From positions 1,178,001 through 1,242,000 of the forward strand of contig JABYQN010000001.1 of the NCBI GenBank assembly GCA_022606135.1: 64,000 nt of DNA, in the 5' to 3' direction. The notes below the pieces were generated by a model. That model worked only from the letters and a program-made list of their open reading frames with translations, ran no database searches and had not been told where the DNA came from. This document shows positions 37,978 through 52,157 of this stretch, one piece after another (within the stretch, counting starts at the first letter, position 1; the number at the start of each line of letters is the position of its first letter). A program made the translations under genes and the position numbers. This DNA comes from Fomes fomentarius. Taxonomy: Eukaryota; Basidiomycota; Agaricomycetes; Polyporales; Polyporaceae.

Positions 37978-38714
37978 CGTCCGGTACTAATTATGTAGTC
38001 ATTGGAGTCGTACATTAGTTCGTGACGAGTTATGTAACTACGCTTCTAGACGACAATGAATTACATACATGGCGACCTACTTATGCGAGTGGTCTCGGGA
38101 TGATCTGCGCACCGATACAAGTCGCACGAAAAGCACTTGGCGCCAGGGCAAGGACCCCAGGCTGGGAACCGAATCCAGGAAACTGACAAGCGTCGGGCGC
38201 AATGCAGTGCCAACTAGTGCAGCGCCGAATCCCGATCGAGGACCGAATGGTCATCCAACCTCACTAACCGTCGCCAATGTAATATCCTGTCACGGCGAAC
38301 AATGCATGATTATTGACGATGCTCTCGGGGATCGGGACAACGAGATCGACCACTGCGGTCGGTTCCCGTATAAAAGTACAAGTGAGTAACAGGGCGTGAT
38401 CGTGTAAAATGCTGGGGAAAGCGAGACAATAGGATACTGAGTGCTGAGTAAGCGGCGTACGAGACAGGGCGTGCATGCGATGTGCATAGCTATACGGATA
38501 TAAGTGACGATGGATGAGAGAGGACTGCGACAGTTGGACATGGGAGAGCGATGGACATGCAGGCGACGATTACAATCGTATAATACTGGATGAGAGTCAC
38601 GACAAAAGGCCTGTCCGACCGAGGAGCGCGCAGGCGGCAAGTTCAAAAAGACGACGACGACTAGAGCATGGGCAACCAGGAGTCGTGGATGTAAAAGGGG
38701 AGATGGCCAATGTA
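37978..38714. other. Convergent 3' spacer
   Basis: About 740 bp between the 3' ends of the NUP37 gene and the transcription-factor gene. No protein, RNA gene or repeat is supported. Confidence 0.4.
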
Positions 38715-41697
38715 CTATCGGGAGCCATCAAAGCCGTTGGATGTGTGATATTGCATAGAGGGGAGAGACTGGTGGAAGGACGCAGATCGATGATGTGCTT
38801 GTCCATGCCCAAACGCAGCCTGCATTGGCGCCTGGTCTCGATAATGGTTGTTCTGCGGCGCACCGTATCCGCTGAAATCGTGCATGTTGCCATTACCCAT
38901 GAAACCAGTGCCCGCCGGTGGGGTCCCGTCGCCTCGAGAGAAGAGTGCCTCGCCTGCAACGCCCACCTCGCCAAGCATGTACTGGAAGTAAGAGTCATCC
39001 TCGCTCCCATGCTGGACTGTGGGATAAGAAGGCCCTCGTGTAGCACCCTGCACCATGCCTGTGCGCACGGCCGAGTCCATGCCGTAGTCGATGTGCGTGG
39101 GTGCCGAGAAAGGATGCATGGTCTGCGAGCCAGGGATCGCGAGAGGCGCAAGCTGCGGCTGGGTCGCCCCGTGTTGTGGTGCGATCCGGGGAGCCGAGTA
39201 CGCGTCCGTGTGCGACGCGAGCATGCCCAACGAAGGCTGAGAAGTGCGGATTGGGGGGAGACCTGCAAGCATGGCAGTAAGATACCACGCACGAGCGTAG
39301 CGAGCAATTGAACGGCCGCACCTTGCGCAAATGAAGGTGGAACACCGTCCGACCTGAAGCCGTTCCGCTCCGGCTGTTGGCGGGCTCTTTCCTGATCCAT
39401 GACAGTGAGCCGGCGGAGGAAGCGAGCGTGATACGCAGCCGAGTCCAACTCAGAGCCGGTGACATGACTGGCGTTCTGATACGCATCGGCGGTTCTGTTG
39501 ATGATGGCATGGATATCCTCGGCATTCTCTCGCAATTGAATCATCGTGCTCGGGTTGCGGAGCAACTGCGCACGCGGGGGACATCCATCAGTCTTACCGC
39601 GGGGAGATCACATTAGCTGGAACTATACCTTGAGAAGCACGATGGCAGCATATGCGGACATGACCGTGATAGACTCTTGCCCATAACGCTAATTCTCGTG
39701 AGTGACTCTCATAAGTTGTAGGGAAGGCGAGGGGACATACCAAGACGTGCGTTCCCGCAAAGTCTTTAGACACAATCTGCAGACTCGTCCGTGCGCTCTG
39801 GAAGCACTGGCGGACAGCCTCCATGTTGGGCATCGTCCGACTCGTCTATCAACGCAAGATGAGACTAAAGCGAGGCCGCGGGGCCAGTGAAATGAACGTA
39901 CTTCAACCTTCATCAAGTTCAAGCCGAAAGTGTTCAAGAACGTCCTGACATGCGATTGGAAGAAGAGCAAAAAGTGGGTGTGGAACGGGTCTGCGAGCGG
40001 TGCTACCAACAGGGGATGAGATGGACGTAAGAGGAAAAAGGCTGCGACACATACACTTCTCCATCTGAGCGGTCCAGTATGTACGCCAATCGTCCAACTT
40101 CGAGTTATACTTATGGAGCTCGCTCTCAAACATGTCAGGCTGTTGATGATGGTTATGGCTGTAGAAGGTGTCGGTCGCCGCGGAACCGATGAGTCGAAGG
40201 TTAACAAAGGCAGCAACGATGACGTCCTCGGGGCGTGTCTCGGGACGTTGACCCATAGCCCCTTCTTCATGCCAACCGCGGCAGCCGCGCACGAGGTCGT
40301 CCTCAGGAAGCATCCAATGTTTTCCAGTCTGCATGCTTAGAGAGCGGTCATGGACGAAGAGCACCAAGTAAGTCCGTTCTTTGTTTCGGCGTTCGAGAAG
40401 CTGAATGTCAGACTCGTTGACCTGGCGAGGGCCGACGAAGCGGTTGAGTCGGAGTCCGACCGCCATGCGACATGCCATGCCTATATATGTCCATGTGCGT
40501 CGATCCTGGGGTTCTTTCCAGTACGTCATGCAGGCGAGGGCTTGGACAGTCTCGACATTCTCAATGCCTTCGGCGAATGTGAAAACACACCATTCATGTG
40601 CAAGGCGTCGGACATCCTGGTAGCACGTTGGACGGAAGAACTTGCAGCAGGCCATGAGCATAGCGGTGAAGAGAAAGGGAGAACGCTGGCGGACGTAGTT
40701 GGGAGTGTGGAGGTATGGGTCAAAGAGGTTGACGAAGGGGTTGAGGCGGAGGAAGAAGGCGTCAAAAAAAGTCTGTACATCCTGCTCAGAGATGATTCCT
40801 GCTTGGACGGGGTCTTTGGGGTGTGGGCGAAGAAGCCGGTGAAGAGACTGGGCTGGGGAGAGGTATGAGAGCGGGTAGGACTCTGAGAGGGAACTTTGGG
40901 AGAGAGGTGAGCGGTGCGGTCTGTAGGACTGGCCGAGTGAGGGGGTGAGTGCTCCGGAGGTTCCTTGTTCATGACAACGTCGAGGAAAGAAGACCTGATA
41001 GAAGACCGAATAGCCCTCGCAGGGTAGATGGCGCCGAGGGGTTCGTCGGTGCGGTCCTCCTCGTCCTCGTCCATCTCGTCGTCAGACTGCTGACCTGAGT
41101 GTGTGGGATTGTTGTGAGAGGAATGGTAAGCATTACTCCCAGAGGGCTCATCGTGAGCGAAGGTAGAAGTGGAGGAGGAGGGCTGGGCGAGGCCGTTTGA
41201 GGGAGGCTGCTTTGCTTTTGCGTTATTGAGACCCTTTTCGAGGCGACGAAGCATCTTGGAAGCCTCGGAAAGTCTGGGGTATAGTGGTCAATATGGTGGA
41301 GGGGGACGGGAAGGTGAGTGGGAAACCGACTTTGAACCTGGTTTGCGACCACGGCGGTGCTTCTCGAATACACATCTGGAAGAAGGGATAAGGAATAAAG
41401 AAGGGGAGTGAGAGGAGAGAAGGATGCATACTCAGCGCCGGATCTTTGACAACGTTGGCAGCGTTTGGTGCCGTCTTCGGCGCCAACGCATTTCATCTTG
41501 GAGAATGGTTGGGAGTGGGGGTGATGGGAGGAGATGAGGACACACCTTTGCCTGTCTGCAGACGGTGCATGCTCGAGCACCTCGTTGAACTGGGGTCTTG
41601 GTGCTACGAGGGAGAAGTGGGGGTTATTCGCGGGCAAAAGGAGCGGGTGATGGATGTTGACTCACGGAGGATTTGCGGAGGCTGTTGAGATGTCCAT
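38715..41697 (-). CDS. Zn2Cys6 transcription factor with fungal-specific middle domain
   Basis: A nuclear DNA-binding regulator. From ATG 41697: MDISTASANPP, then TKTPVQRGARACTVCRQAK over an intron to MKCVGAEDGTKRCQRCQRSG and ECVFEKHRRGRKPGSKLSE, giving the full six-cysteine cluster C-x2-C-x6-C-x9-C-x2-C-x6-C followed by a basic arm and an acidic linker (DEMDEDEEDRTDEP). The fungal_trans domain follows: MLMACCKFFRPTCYQDVRRL, ACMTYWKEPQDRRTWTYIGM, ACRMAVGLRLNRF, LVLFVHDRSLSMQTGKHWML, and a long helical C-terminal part. The tail (38715-39272) is rich in Gly, His, Met and Gln. The regulated genes cannot be told from sequence; its neighbours are housekeeping genes. Confidence 0.9.
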
Positions 41698-43649
41698 GAC
41701 TTGAGAGCGAGTTGGGATATTGGAGGGGGAGTAGAGAGAAGAGCGGGAAGCGGAGGAGGTTGATGGTGGGTGGCGTATTAGAGGAGGGAGTGTGGAGGAG
41801 GGAGGATGGGGAGAGAGAGGGGGGCTGGAGGAGAAGCGGGGGAGGAGTGGAGGTTAAGATGGGAAGGCAGAGGGCGTGTGAGAGAGCGTTGGGGGGCGAG
41901 GCGCCCGATGATATAGCCGCAGACGGCATCTCTCCCTTTATTCCCCGGCTTTCATTCTCCGGCTACTTCTCCCGCCCTCTTCAACCAATCAGCGCCTCCG
42001 CGGTCAATTTCATTTTCGCCCGCCTGCCAAAGACGCCGGAACCGTCTGCTTTTGGGAGCGAGCAAGTCACCGGCCCTCCTCCGTCCAAATCGCACTCCGC
42101 CCTCTTCCCTCTCTCTCTCCCTCTCCCTAGCCCTCTCCCTCTCCCCACCCAGCCAACAGCAGCCCCTGCAGCCACACTCCCCCTTCCATTTCCATCCAAC
42201 GCCCATTGCCATCTCTACGCTTCCACCTCCGCTTACCCACGCCCTTTCATTTGCTCCCCCCCCCCGCCTCGGCCTGTCATTCTCGGCCGGTCGTCCGCCC
42301 GCATTCCGGAACGCCGCTCGTCATCTCTCTCTCGTCCTCATCGTCGTCCTCGTCGTCGTTGGGTGGGAGGGCACAGGTTGGCGTGCTCGCAATTCTTCCG
42401 ACGCCTGTCGACCACAGAACAATGTGGATCACCGCCCGCCGGTAGCCGCTGTCTCCCAACCTACTTTTTGATCCCCTCCCCTCTCCAGCGCTCCGCCCCG
42501 CAACAACTCTTCATCCGCCATATTTCCTCCCCTCCTCTCCTGTTCTTGCACACGCTTGCACACAAGACCACCCACCATGAAGCTCAACCTTGCCTCTTAT
42601 CCTTGAAGATGTCCGTCCCAGTGCCACCCAATCCCGCCACCAAACGCCGACAGTCAAGACGCCCCAGGAACATGTCAATCTGCCGCCCTCAAATCAATTG
42701 CCCCGGTACCGGTGCCTCTCCAACCTTCCCGGTCATCCAATCCCTATCTGATATCCGGCTCTCCTCCACTCTTATCCTAATATCAACTCCACTGCACATC
42801 CCTCCATCCACCCATCTAACCGGAGCGACCACCCGGATCGCCCCCCGAACAAATCCAGCCACTATTCATCCCTCGCCGTCCTCACTCGCCTCCCCCTACC
42901 GAGCTCTCCACACCATCTCTATTGCCCTCACCCTAGCCTACTCTCGCCTACACATCTCCAACCTCCATCACGGTGCGGACGCCGACGGCCGCCTACATCA
43001 GCATTCCATATCTTGCAGCACCCGCCTCCGGTCTCCCGGAGCGACAGAAGGACGACGCCCGGTCAATTACCGGTCTAATCCCTCCAGCGCCCCGCCCATT
43101 CACCTGTCAAGACACCGACACTGGTCCCGTGCTCCACGACCCTTCCTCCTAAACGCTAACAGCTAACTCAATCGCCTGCTTGTTGGGATACACACAACTA
43201 CCCCTTAGTAGCCGTGCTCGCTCCATACCCGGCTTCCAAACCATCTCCAACGGACCTATAACCCGCGAGCCTGCATCCTAACTCTGCGATTGCAATCGAA
43301 TCCGACTCCCGGTGCTGTCTGCCAGCCTGGCGTCCCGGCCGCAATCGGCACTAGCCCCATTCACAATGCGCCTACACCAATATTCAGACACGCAATTCGA
43401 ACGCAAAGTCTGTTCCGCTACAGTCCGGTGCTCGTCAGGGACAACCATCGACCCGGCTTCTATCCATTCCACTGCGGCAAGTCGTAAGCCGGACACGCAC
43501 TACGGTGCCCCGCCTACCAAACTAGACTTCTTCACACCGGTCTCTTGACTCCACGCGCGCCACTGCCACATTGCCGCATTGCCATACAAGTCCGTCAGCG
43601 TGTAACAAACATACGGACACGATGCACCTCAGCCTTGACCTAAATCCTG
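41698..43649. other. Pyrimidine-rich 2 kb spacer with a long uninterrupted frame
   Basis: Upstream of the transcription factor and downstream of NOC4. The + strand is strongly C/T-rich (for example 42100-42300, CTCTCTCCCTCTCCC runs). One + frame is open from 41712 to 43166 (484 codons), but its product is a Pro/Ser/Arg/His mix with no domain. The strand bias alone removes most stop codons. I read the region as promoter and long leader of the transcription factor rather than a gene. Confidence 0.5.
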
Positions 43650-46312
43650 TCAGCCAATCGCCCACAGCTCCTCCAAGCCGTCCCCTTCCGGAACGACGGT
43701 CAGCTCCATGGCCGTCGCCGGCTCCTTGCGGATTTTCCGCCTCGCCTCCGTCTCGAACATCTGTCCATCGCACATCGCACATCGCATCGGTCCGGACGAC
43801 GATGAAGGACGGAGAAAGAGACAAATTAACGTTAGCATTGGCACACAGATAAGCATAAGCACATTAATCTTCATCCTGTCTGCCCGTCCGCCGCTTCCGT
43901 GCGATGCCCGACGAAGCAACCAGGACGGACAGCTTGGCCGGACCAATAGCATGCAATCGCGACAAGAGGCGAAGAGACGCACCGTGCCATACGTGTGGTC
44001 CAGAAAGTCTTCCATCCCGTAGCTCGGCCGTGTAAAGGCCTCTTGGAAGATCTTCGCCAGCGTCGACACCGCGGCATGATAGTGCTCGCGCTGGCTGTAG
44101 AGCTCCCATAGCGAGCTCTCGAGCGCATTCGTCAGCGTCGGGTTCGGCTCGGCCGAATCGAAGCCATCTGCACGAAACACAAATCAAGGCATGAGTGTCA
44201 TCCGGCGACCAAAGATGAGACCAGAGAACACATGTCCGAGGATAGATGTCCGAGGGTAGGAACCAGTCACAGCAGTATAAGATCATCAGCCATCCGTGTC
44301 AGCCAGCACGACCACCGCGGACGGAAGGCAAACGCAAACGGGCAGATCGAAGCATACCACACGCCGCGCGCCGCGCAATGAATGCACGGTGTGTAAGTCT
44401 GAGTGTGTAAATATTCGGTACGCACCGCATTCGTCTCCGGCCCCGTTCTCGGTACGGTGTATCATCGCCATCAGGGCGGGGTGCCGGCGAAGCATGTTGT
44501 AGGTGAACGGGATGAGCATCACCACTGCAGCCGGGGGCGCGTTCAGGGACAGTCTTGATAGCCGTTTGACGAACGACGCGACCAAATTCGCCGGCAGGTG
44601 TCTGTGCAATCCGATCATCACACACACGCGTGAGCATAAATCGCAGGCGCGGGGATAGAGATGCGAAGAATAGTGGGCATGAAGAAAGCAGCGGAAAGGA
44701 GAGTGCCACGTACGTTGAACTCAAGAAGAGCTCCGTGAGCCGGAAGAAGCGTGCTCTGTGCTTCAGATGGAGCACGTCCCGGTCGAGGAATGCGTACAGC
44801 CGGGTGTAGAAGGAAGGGTAGTCCCTGTGATTGTGAACAGGACAAGAATTGCATGTCCATCACGCGTCAGCACAAAGCACCCCGAAAGCACCTACCCACA
44901 TCGTGTGTACGTACAAGTTGTAGTCTTTCATGAGCGTGAACAGCGCATTCAGCGCTAGAAGGCCAACCGCGCCACCTAGAAGCCGTGGATAGAATCAGCT
45001 CTTGTTCAACTGTCAGACAGAGACAAGCTCGAGGGACGCACCGTGGTCTACGGAGGCACTGACCCAATCCATGATTAATATAGGCCGTGTGAGGTGCGGA
45101 ATGACGCCACGGTGCAGAACGTTCAGGACCCTCAAGGAAGATAGCTTTGTGGCCTCGAGCGAACCTGAAGAGAGTTCCGGGAGCAGTGAGAGCCATGCAC
45201 GCGTGAAGACCGCTCTGTGCGCAGCGAGCGAGTGCAGCGACTGGTGAATCGTCAGCGTGTGGACCCGGCCGCCAGCACCCTTCTTCCCCTCAGCAGCAGC
45301 CTTCGCTGGAGGGTCGTCGAAGAACTTGCGCCAGTCGTCTTCTTCGTCGCTTCCGGCTTGTTCGTCGGCTGCGTCATCCTCAACCTCGTCCCCTTTGGAC
45401 TTTTTGGATGCTGGGGGCTTAGTGCCAAGTTCCTCAACCCACCAGCTATTCAGCTCCGCCGGTTCGGTAGGGAATGTAGTAAGACGCTCAAGAATCGACA
45501 GCAAGTTGCCAGGAAGCTGAGGTGCTTCGGCATATGGATGTTTAGAAATGAGGATGCTAGATAGAGGTGAGGTATGAGTATGAGACGAGCAGATCCAACA
45601 AACGGATGACCACACATACGCTGCGTCTCGGAGGAAGAACCACCGAATATCGTCGTTCACACTGAACCAGGTGTTTACGAAGTGATCGCGCACGTCCGGG
45701 TCCAGCGTTCGGTCCGCTCCAGCATCTGTGTCCGTCTTCCTCTTCTTAGTGCCCCTTCCACGCTGCGAGGGAGGGCAGAGGAGTAGCGCAGAGACTATGC
45801 TCCGAAAGTGTGAAACATGGAATTGTGGAGGCTGTTTGCTATCGCCAGTGCGAGTGAGGGAGGAGGAGAGATGCTTTTGGAGGGAGAACAAGATATCAAG
45901 AGCAGACGTCTGGGTTCGCGGACGTGAGTAAAGCCCGCTGCTATCTCAGAAGACAACGCACCTTCAAAGACGCCTCTTCATCCTTCAGCAAGCTTGTCAA
46001 AAAGTCTACGAAAGTGCGCAACCTCTCAAGTAGCCATGCACGGACCGCCTTGGCTTCCTCCGTACGATCAGGACCAGACAGCAGACCATTTGAGATGATC
46101 ACAACAAAGACCCTATACAGCGCGTACATGGCCTTAGACAGCTGGGTAACAAGATCGCTTTCCAGGGCGATGTCTAGGAGATCTGCAAGCGGATTCAGGG
46201 AAGAGCCATTGGACACCGCAGTCGTGAGTTGTTTTTCGAGGTCTTGGATGCTACGCGCGACGTCGTCCGTCTCGCGCGCCTTGCGCTTTTTTGAGGGCAG
46301 TGACGGAGGCAT
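43650..46312 (-). CDS. NOC4: Nucleolar complex protein NOC4
   Basis: NOC4 works with NOP14 in maturation and export of the small ribosomal subunit in the nucleolus. From ATG 46312: MPPSLPSKKRKARETDDVAR (basic start), SIQDLEKQLTTAVSNGSSLN, FLTSLLKDEEASLK, ALDILFSLQKHLSSSLTRTG, VNDDIRWFFLRDAA, ERLTTFPTEPAELNSWW, an acidic linker (DEVEDDAADEQAGSDEEDDW), then the CBF/Mak21 domain with HQSLHSLAAHRAVFTRAWLS, GVIPHLTRPILIMDWVSASV, DHGGAVGLLALNALFTLMKD, YPSFYTRLYAFLDRDVLHLK, FRLTELFLSSTHLPANLVAS, FIKRLSRLSLNAPP-type text, and NPTLTNALESSLWELYSQRE, HYHAAVSTLAKIFQ. Stop at 43650. Many short introns; no lesion seen. Confidence 0.92.
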
Positions 46313-46536
46313 CTCACAAGTAAGATGTGATGGTGCGGAGCATACGGAGGCACAGACCAGTCGAGAGTAGAGCCAAGTAGCCTAAGCAAGTGCAGACCTT
46401 GCAACTTTTCAGCAGTCACGTGCACGGAGTAGTCGCTCGAATTGGGAAATGTTCAGCGGCGCTGAGTGCATCTCCGTCGCCTTTGACCACTACCACCGTT
46501 CCCCTTGCTCATCTGTATCCTCTTTAATCTGCAGTA
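46313..46536. promoter_or_regulatory. Bidirectional promoter of NOC4 and CEF1
   Basis: 224 bp between divergent start codons. A palindromic CACGTG E-box lies at 46417-46422, near the middle. Such a site is the target of bHLH regulators in fungi and could serve both genes; this is inference from the motif. Confidence 0.5.
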
Positions 46537-49518
<2,982 letters not shown>

Positions 49519-49946
49519 TGCATGAGGAGCTCTGCACGAGGGTTGGATTGTGTATCGCTTAGTCTAGCCGTAGTCTATAGGATTGTTGCCATTTTTCGCT
49601 CGCTGTATCCGATGCCGTGTGTGCACTGATCAAGGCCGGTGCTGTGTCTGTATTGCATCAGCACGAGCATTTGCCTCCGAGTGCGGCGGAAGTGTCCCTG
49701 ACGGTACCTTTGTATATCTCTTTCTATACCACACTCGCGCATTCTCGATTTCGCCGTACGGCGTATGGTGAGAACGGTGCGGGCGAGACGCACACAGGCC
49801 CCGGACACGAGGCCTGCCAAATTTCTTGCTCTACGGCACGGACGTCCAGATAGATAATCTATGAATATCATATATCACCCTTCTTCCACGAGGCCTTAGC
49901 CTTCTGCTTTTCAGCCCCGGACTTGGTCCAGTACCCCATCGCCCCA

Positions 49947-51036
49947 ATGGCCTCCGCTGCATCCACTTCAAGCTCCTCTCGCGCGCGACCCTCCCGTTCT
50001 GCCTCTACGACGTCCACTATCTTTGTCACGGTCCATGTTACCGCTTCTCCGACGTTCATCACCACCACATTCACTTCCAGTGGCGCAGAGAGTGTACCCA
50101 CAGTGGCAACTGGTGCCGTCATCCAGTCGAATGTACCTGTGGCAGCAATCGCGAGCGGTACCGCAGCGGGCGTAGTCCTTGCGCTTGCGGCAGTGATCGG
50201 TTGGACGTGGTGGGGGAGATGTATCAAGCGGAAGGAAGCCAAGAGGCGTAAAGAAGCCGTACGTTGTATACCTCTCGTGTGGTTGAGTCTGTCATGTCTG
50301 AACTACTCCAGTTGGCGTACCTGGAAGTCAGGGAGAACACGCGCAGGAACGCTTCGACTCTGTCGCAAACCGCGACTCAGCACAAGCCCACTTTCTCGAT
50401 GCGTGGACCGCACGGGCGAAAAGTCACCTTCGTGCCCAATGGACCTGCTTCGAGCCAGTCGACGTTGCGTGGTACAGTGAACTTGGAAAAGGGAGTCGCA
50501 GGTCAGTAATCCTCCATTCGGAAGATAAAGGAGTGTTGAACGGGCTCATAGATGCGGAGAAATCCATGCGACCTCCTCCTCCAAGACCCCCGACCCCTAC
50601 TGCGCACCTCCATAATCTGAAAAAGCCTGAGGCAGTATTACCCCCACCGGTACCACCGGTGCCCCGAAGGCATCCTCAGCGAGAACGGAGGTTGGCTTCG
50701 TCGCTTGAGGAGTCTTCTTCGTACACCCAGCATCGCCTAATGCATCAAGCGTCGACACTAAGTTCCGGTTCTGTGTATTCTACTCAGAGTGCGATCGAGG
50801 AGAGCCAAACAGGCGCCGCTGTCCCGTCTAGCCTGATAATGGCCTTGACGAACGAAGGGAGTCGCAGGTCATTGCTCGCAACTTACCTGCCGTGGAACCG
50901 CTACCGAACGTCGGTCGCCTCCAACAATCGCTTGTCGGAGTACAGCACGGGCTCAGTCTACTCGCAATTGGACGACCAAGCTTGGGAATCCGTCGGCTTT
51001 GCGTATGGAGGAGAAGACGAACTGCCGAGGCAATGA
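49947..51036 (+). CDS. Orphan single-pass membrane protein
   Basis: I do not recognise the family. Three exons (49947-50258, 50312-50501, 50552-51036) join in one frame. The N-terminal 60 residues are rich in Ser/Thr (IFVTVHVTASPTFITTTFTS) without a clear cleaved signal. One membrane span follows (VAAIASGTAAGVVLALAAVI, then GWTWWG), then a strongly basic stop-transfer part (RCIKRKEAKRRKEA). The cytoplasmic tail has Pro-rich stretches (MRPPPPRPPTP and LPPPVPPVPRR) that look like SH3 or WW ligands, and many Ser/Tyr sites (SSLEESSSYTQHRL, SEYSTGSVYSQLDD). The layout resembles mucin-type surface sensors of fungi with a short glycosylated outside and a signalling tail, but the function is unknown. 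Confidence 0.8.
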
Positions 51037-51254
51037 CACTGGATATTCTCTGGACACTCTGTGTAATAGGTGACGGACCATAACGGACATACAATCAGCT
51101 AACGACACCTCCCAATACGTACTCACCTTGTAAAATGCTTACGAATAAGGACGACTGTTTGCAGGAATGAGCCGTACTTGAAGCATACTGTACCATTGTA
51201 GATACGGACTATAATGACTCGAATGTATCCCTGGTCTAAATTGGAGCTGTAGCA

Positions 51255-51953
51255 CTACCGTAGCGAGTTCACGTAACGCTGCGCATCACAGTTGAGGGAT
51301 GGTTGCTCATTGGACGAGTTTGTCGACGTACCTGTTCTACTTGTGCAACGGACGCTTTGAACTCTTCCACAACTTTCCAACAGTCAAGCGTAGCGGTGGG
51401 ATGTGACCTTCGGTGTCTTAGCTACCGAATACATGGGAGGATGGAAAAATACGCACTTGTAGCACAAGATTACCTCCTCACCCTTCGCGCGCACGGTGGA
51501 AAGCTCGTCCGAGTTTTGGCGAGCATGATACTTTTCGACTTTTTGGCGGAGCTCCTCGAGGTCACCCATGAGGGCCGCACTGCTCTTAACGGAGCCGGCT
51601 GAACCAGCCTTGTCGGACGCACTCTCCTCGCCAGCCAGGGCTCGTTCGCGGTCGAGGTTCTCCTTCTCAAGGGCGTGTTCGATCTCCTCGCGTACACGGT
51701 CCTCTTCTTGTTGCAGATGAGTAAGTTCGGACTGTATTCGAGCACGGATGTGGGCATCTATGGTGAGCTGGCGGTCATGAGGGATTTCCGGAGAGGCTTT
51801 GTGGTCCACGAGCTGGTTGACGACATCTTCCGAGAACTACCGGGTATGAGACGGGCGAAGATTTGGCAACGGTTTGAGTGGACATACGTGCAGCGAAGTG
51901 TCTGGCGTGAAGACCTTCTCGTCTTGCTGGAATGATGACTGAGAGTTACCCAT
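51255..51953 (-). CDS. MIC19: MICOS subunit MIC19
   Basis: MIC19 links MIC60 at crista junctions of the inner mitochondrial membrane. From ATG 51953: MGNSQSSFQQDEKVFTPDTS, so Gly2 is in a myristoylation context, then over an intron FSEDVVNQLVDHKASPEIPH, a long charged helix (LTHLQQEEDRVREEIEHALE, KENLDRERALAGEE), DLEELRQKVEKYHARQNSDE and a C-terminal CHCH-like motif: ILCYK joined over an intron to SHPTATLDCWKVVEEFKASV, giving C-x10-C. Last exon YVNSLR, stop at 51255. Length of about 170 residues fits fungal MIC19. Only one cysteine pair is seen, as in yeast. It is head-to-head with MCD4 (204 bp apart). Confidence 0.88.
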
Positions 51954-52157
51954 AGTGAAGGGATGGTGGAGGACGGAGAGCTGGAAGGGGACCAGTGGTT
52001 GAGGCGCGCGCTGTTCGTCTCACGTCACTCACCGCTTGCAGCCTGAGCCTGACACGTACTGCACTCATAGATATAAGACACGACGACCCTTCGCACCACT
52101 CGCTCAGACAGAACGCGCACATGTACTCTCAGACATAACCTATCTCTCAGCTCGACG

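Noticed and set aside
41712..43166. 484-codon frame as a real protein-coding gene
   Set aside because: Composition follows the C/T-rich strand, no domain is seen, no clear introns or conserved motif, and neighbouring frames are open for the same reason. Kept only as an observation.
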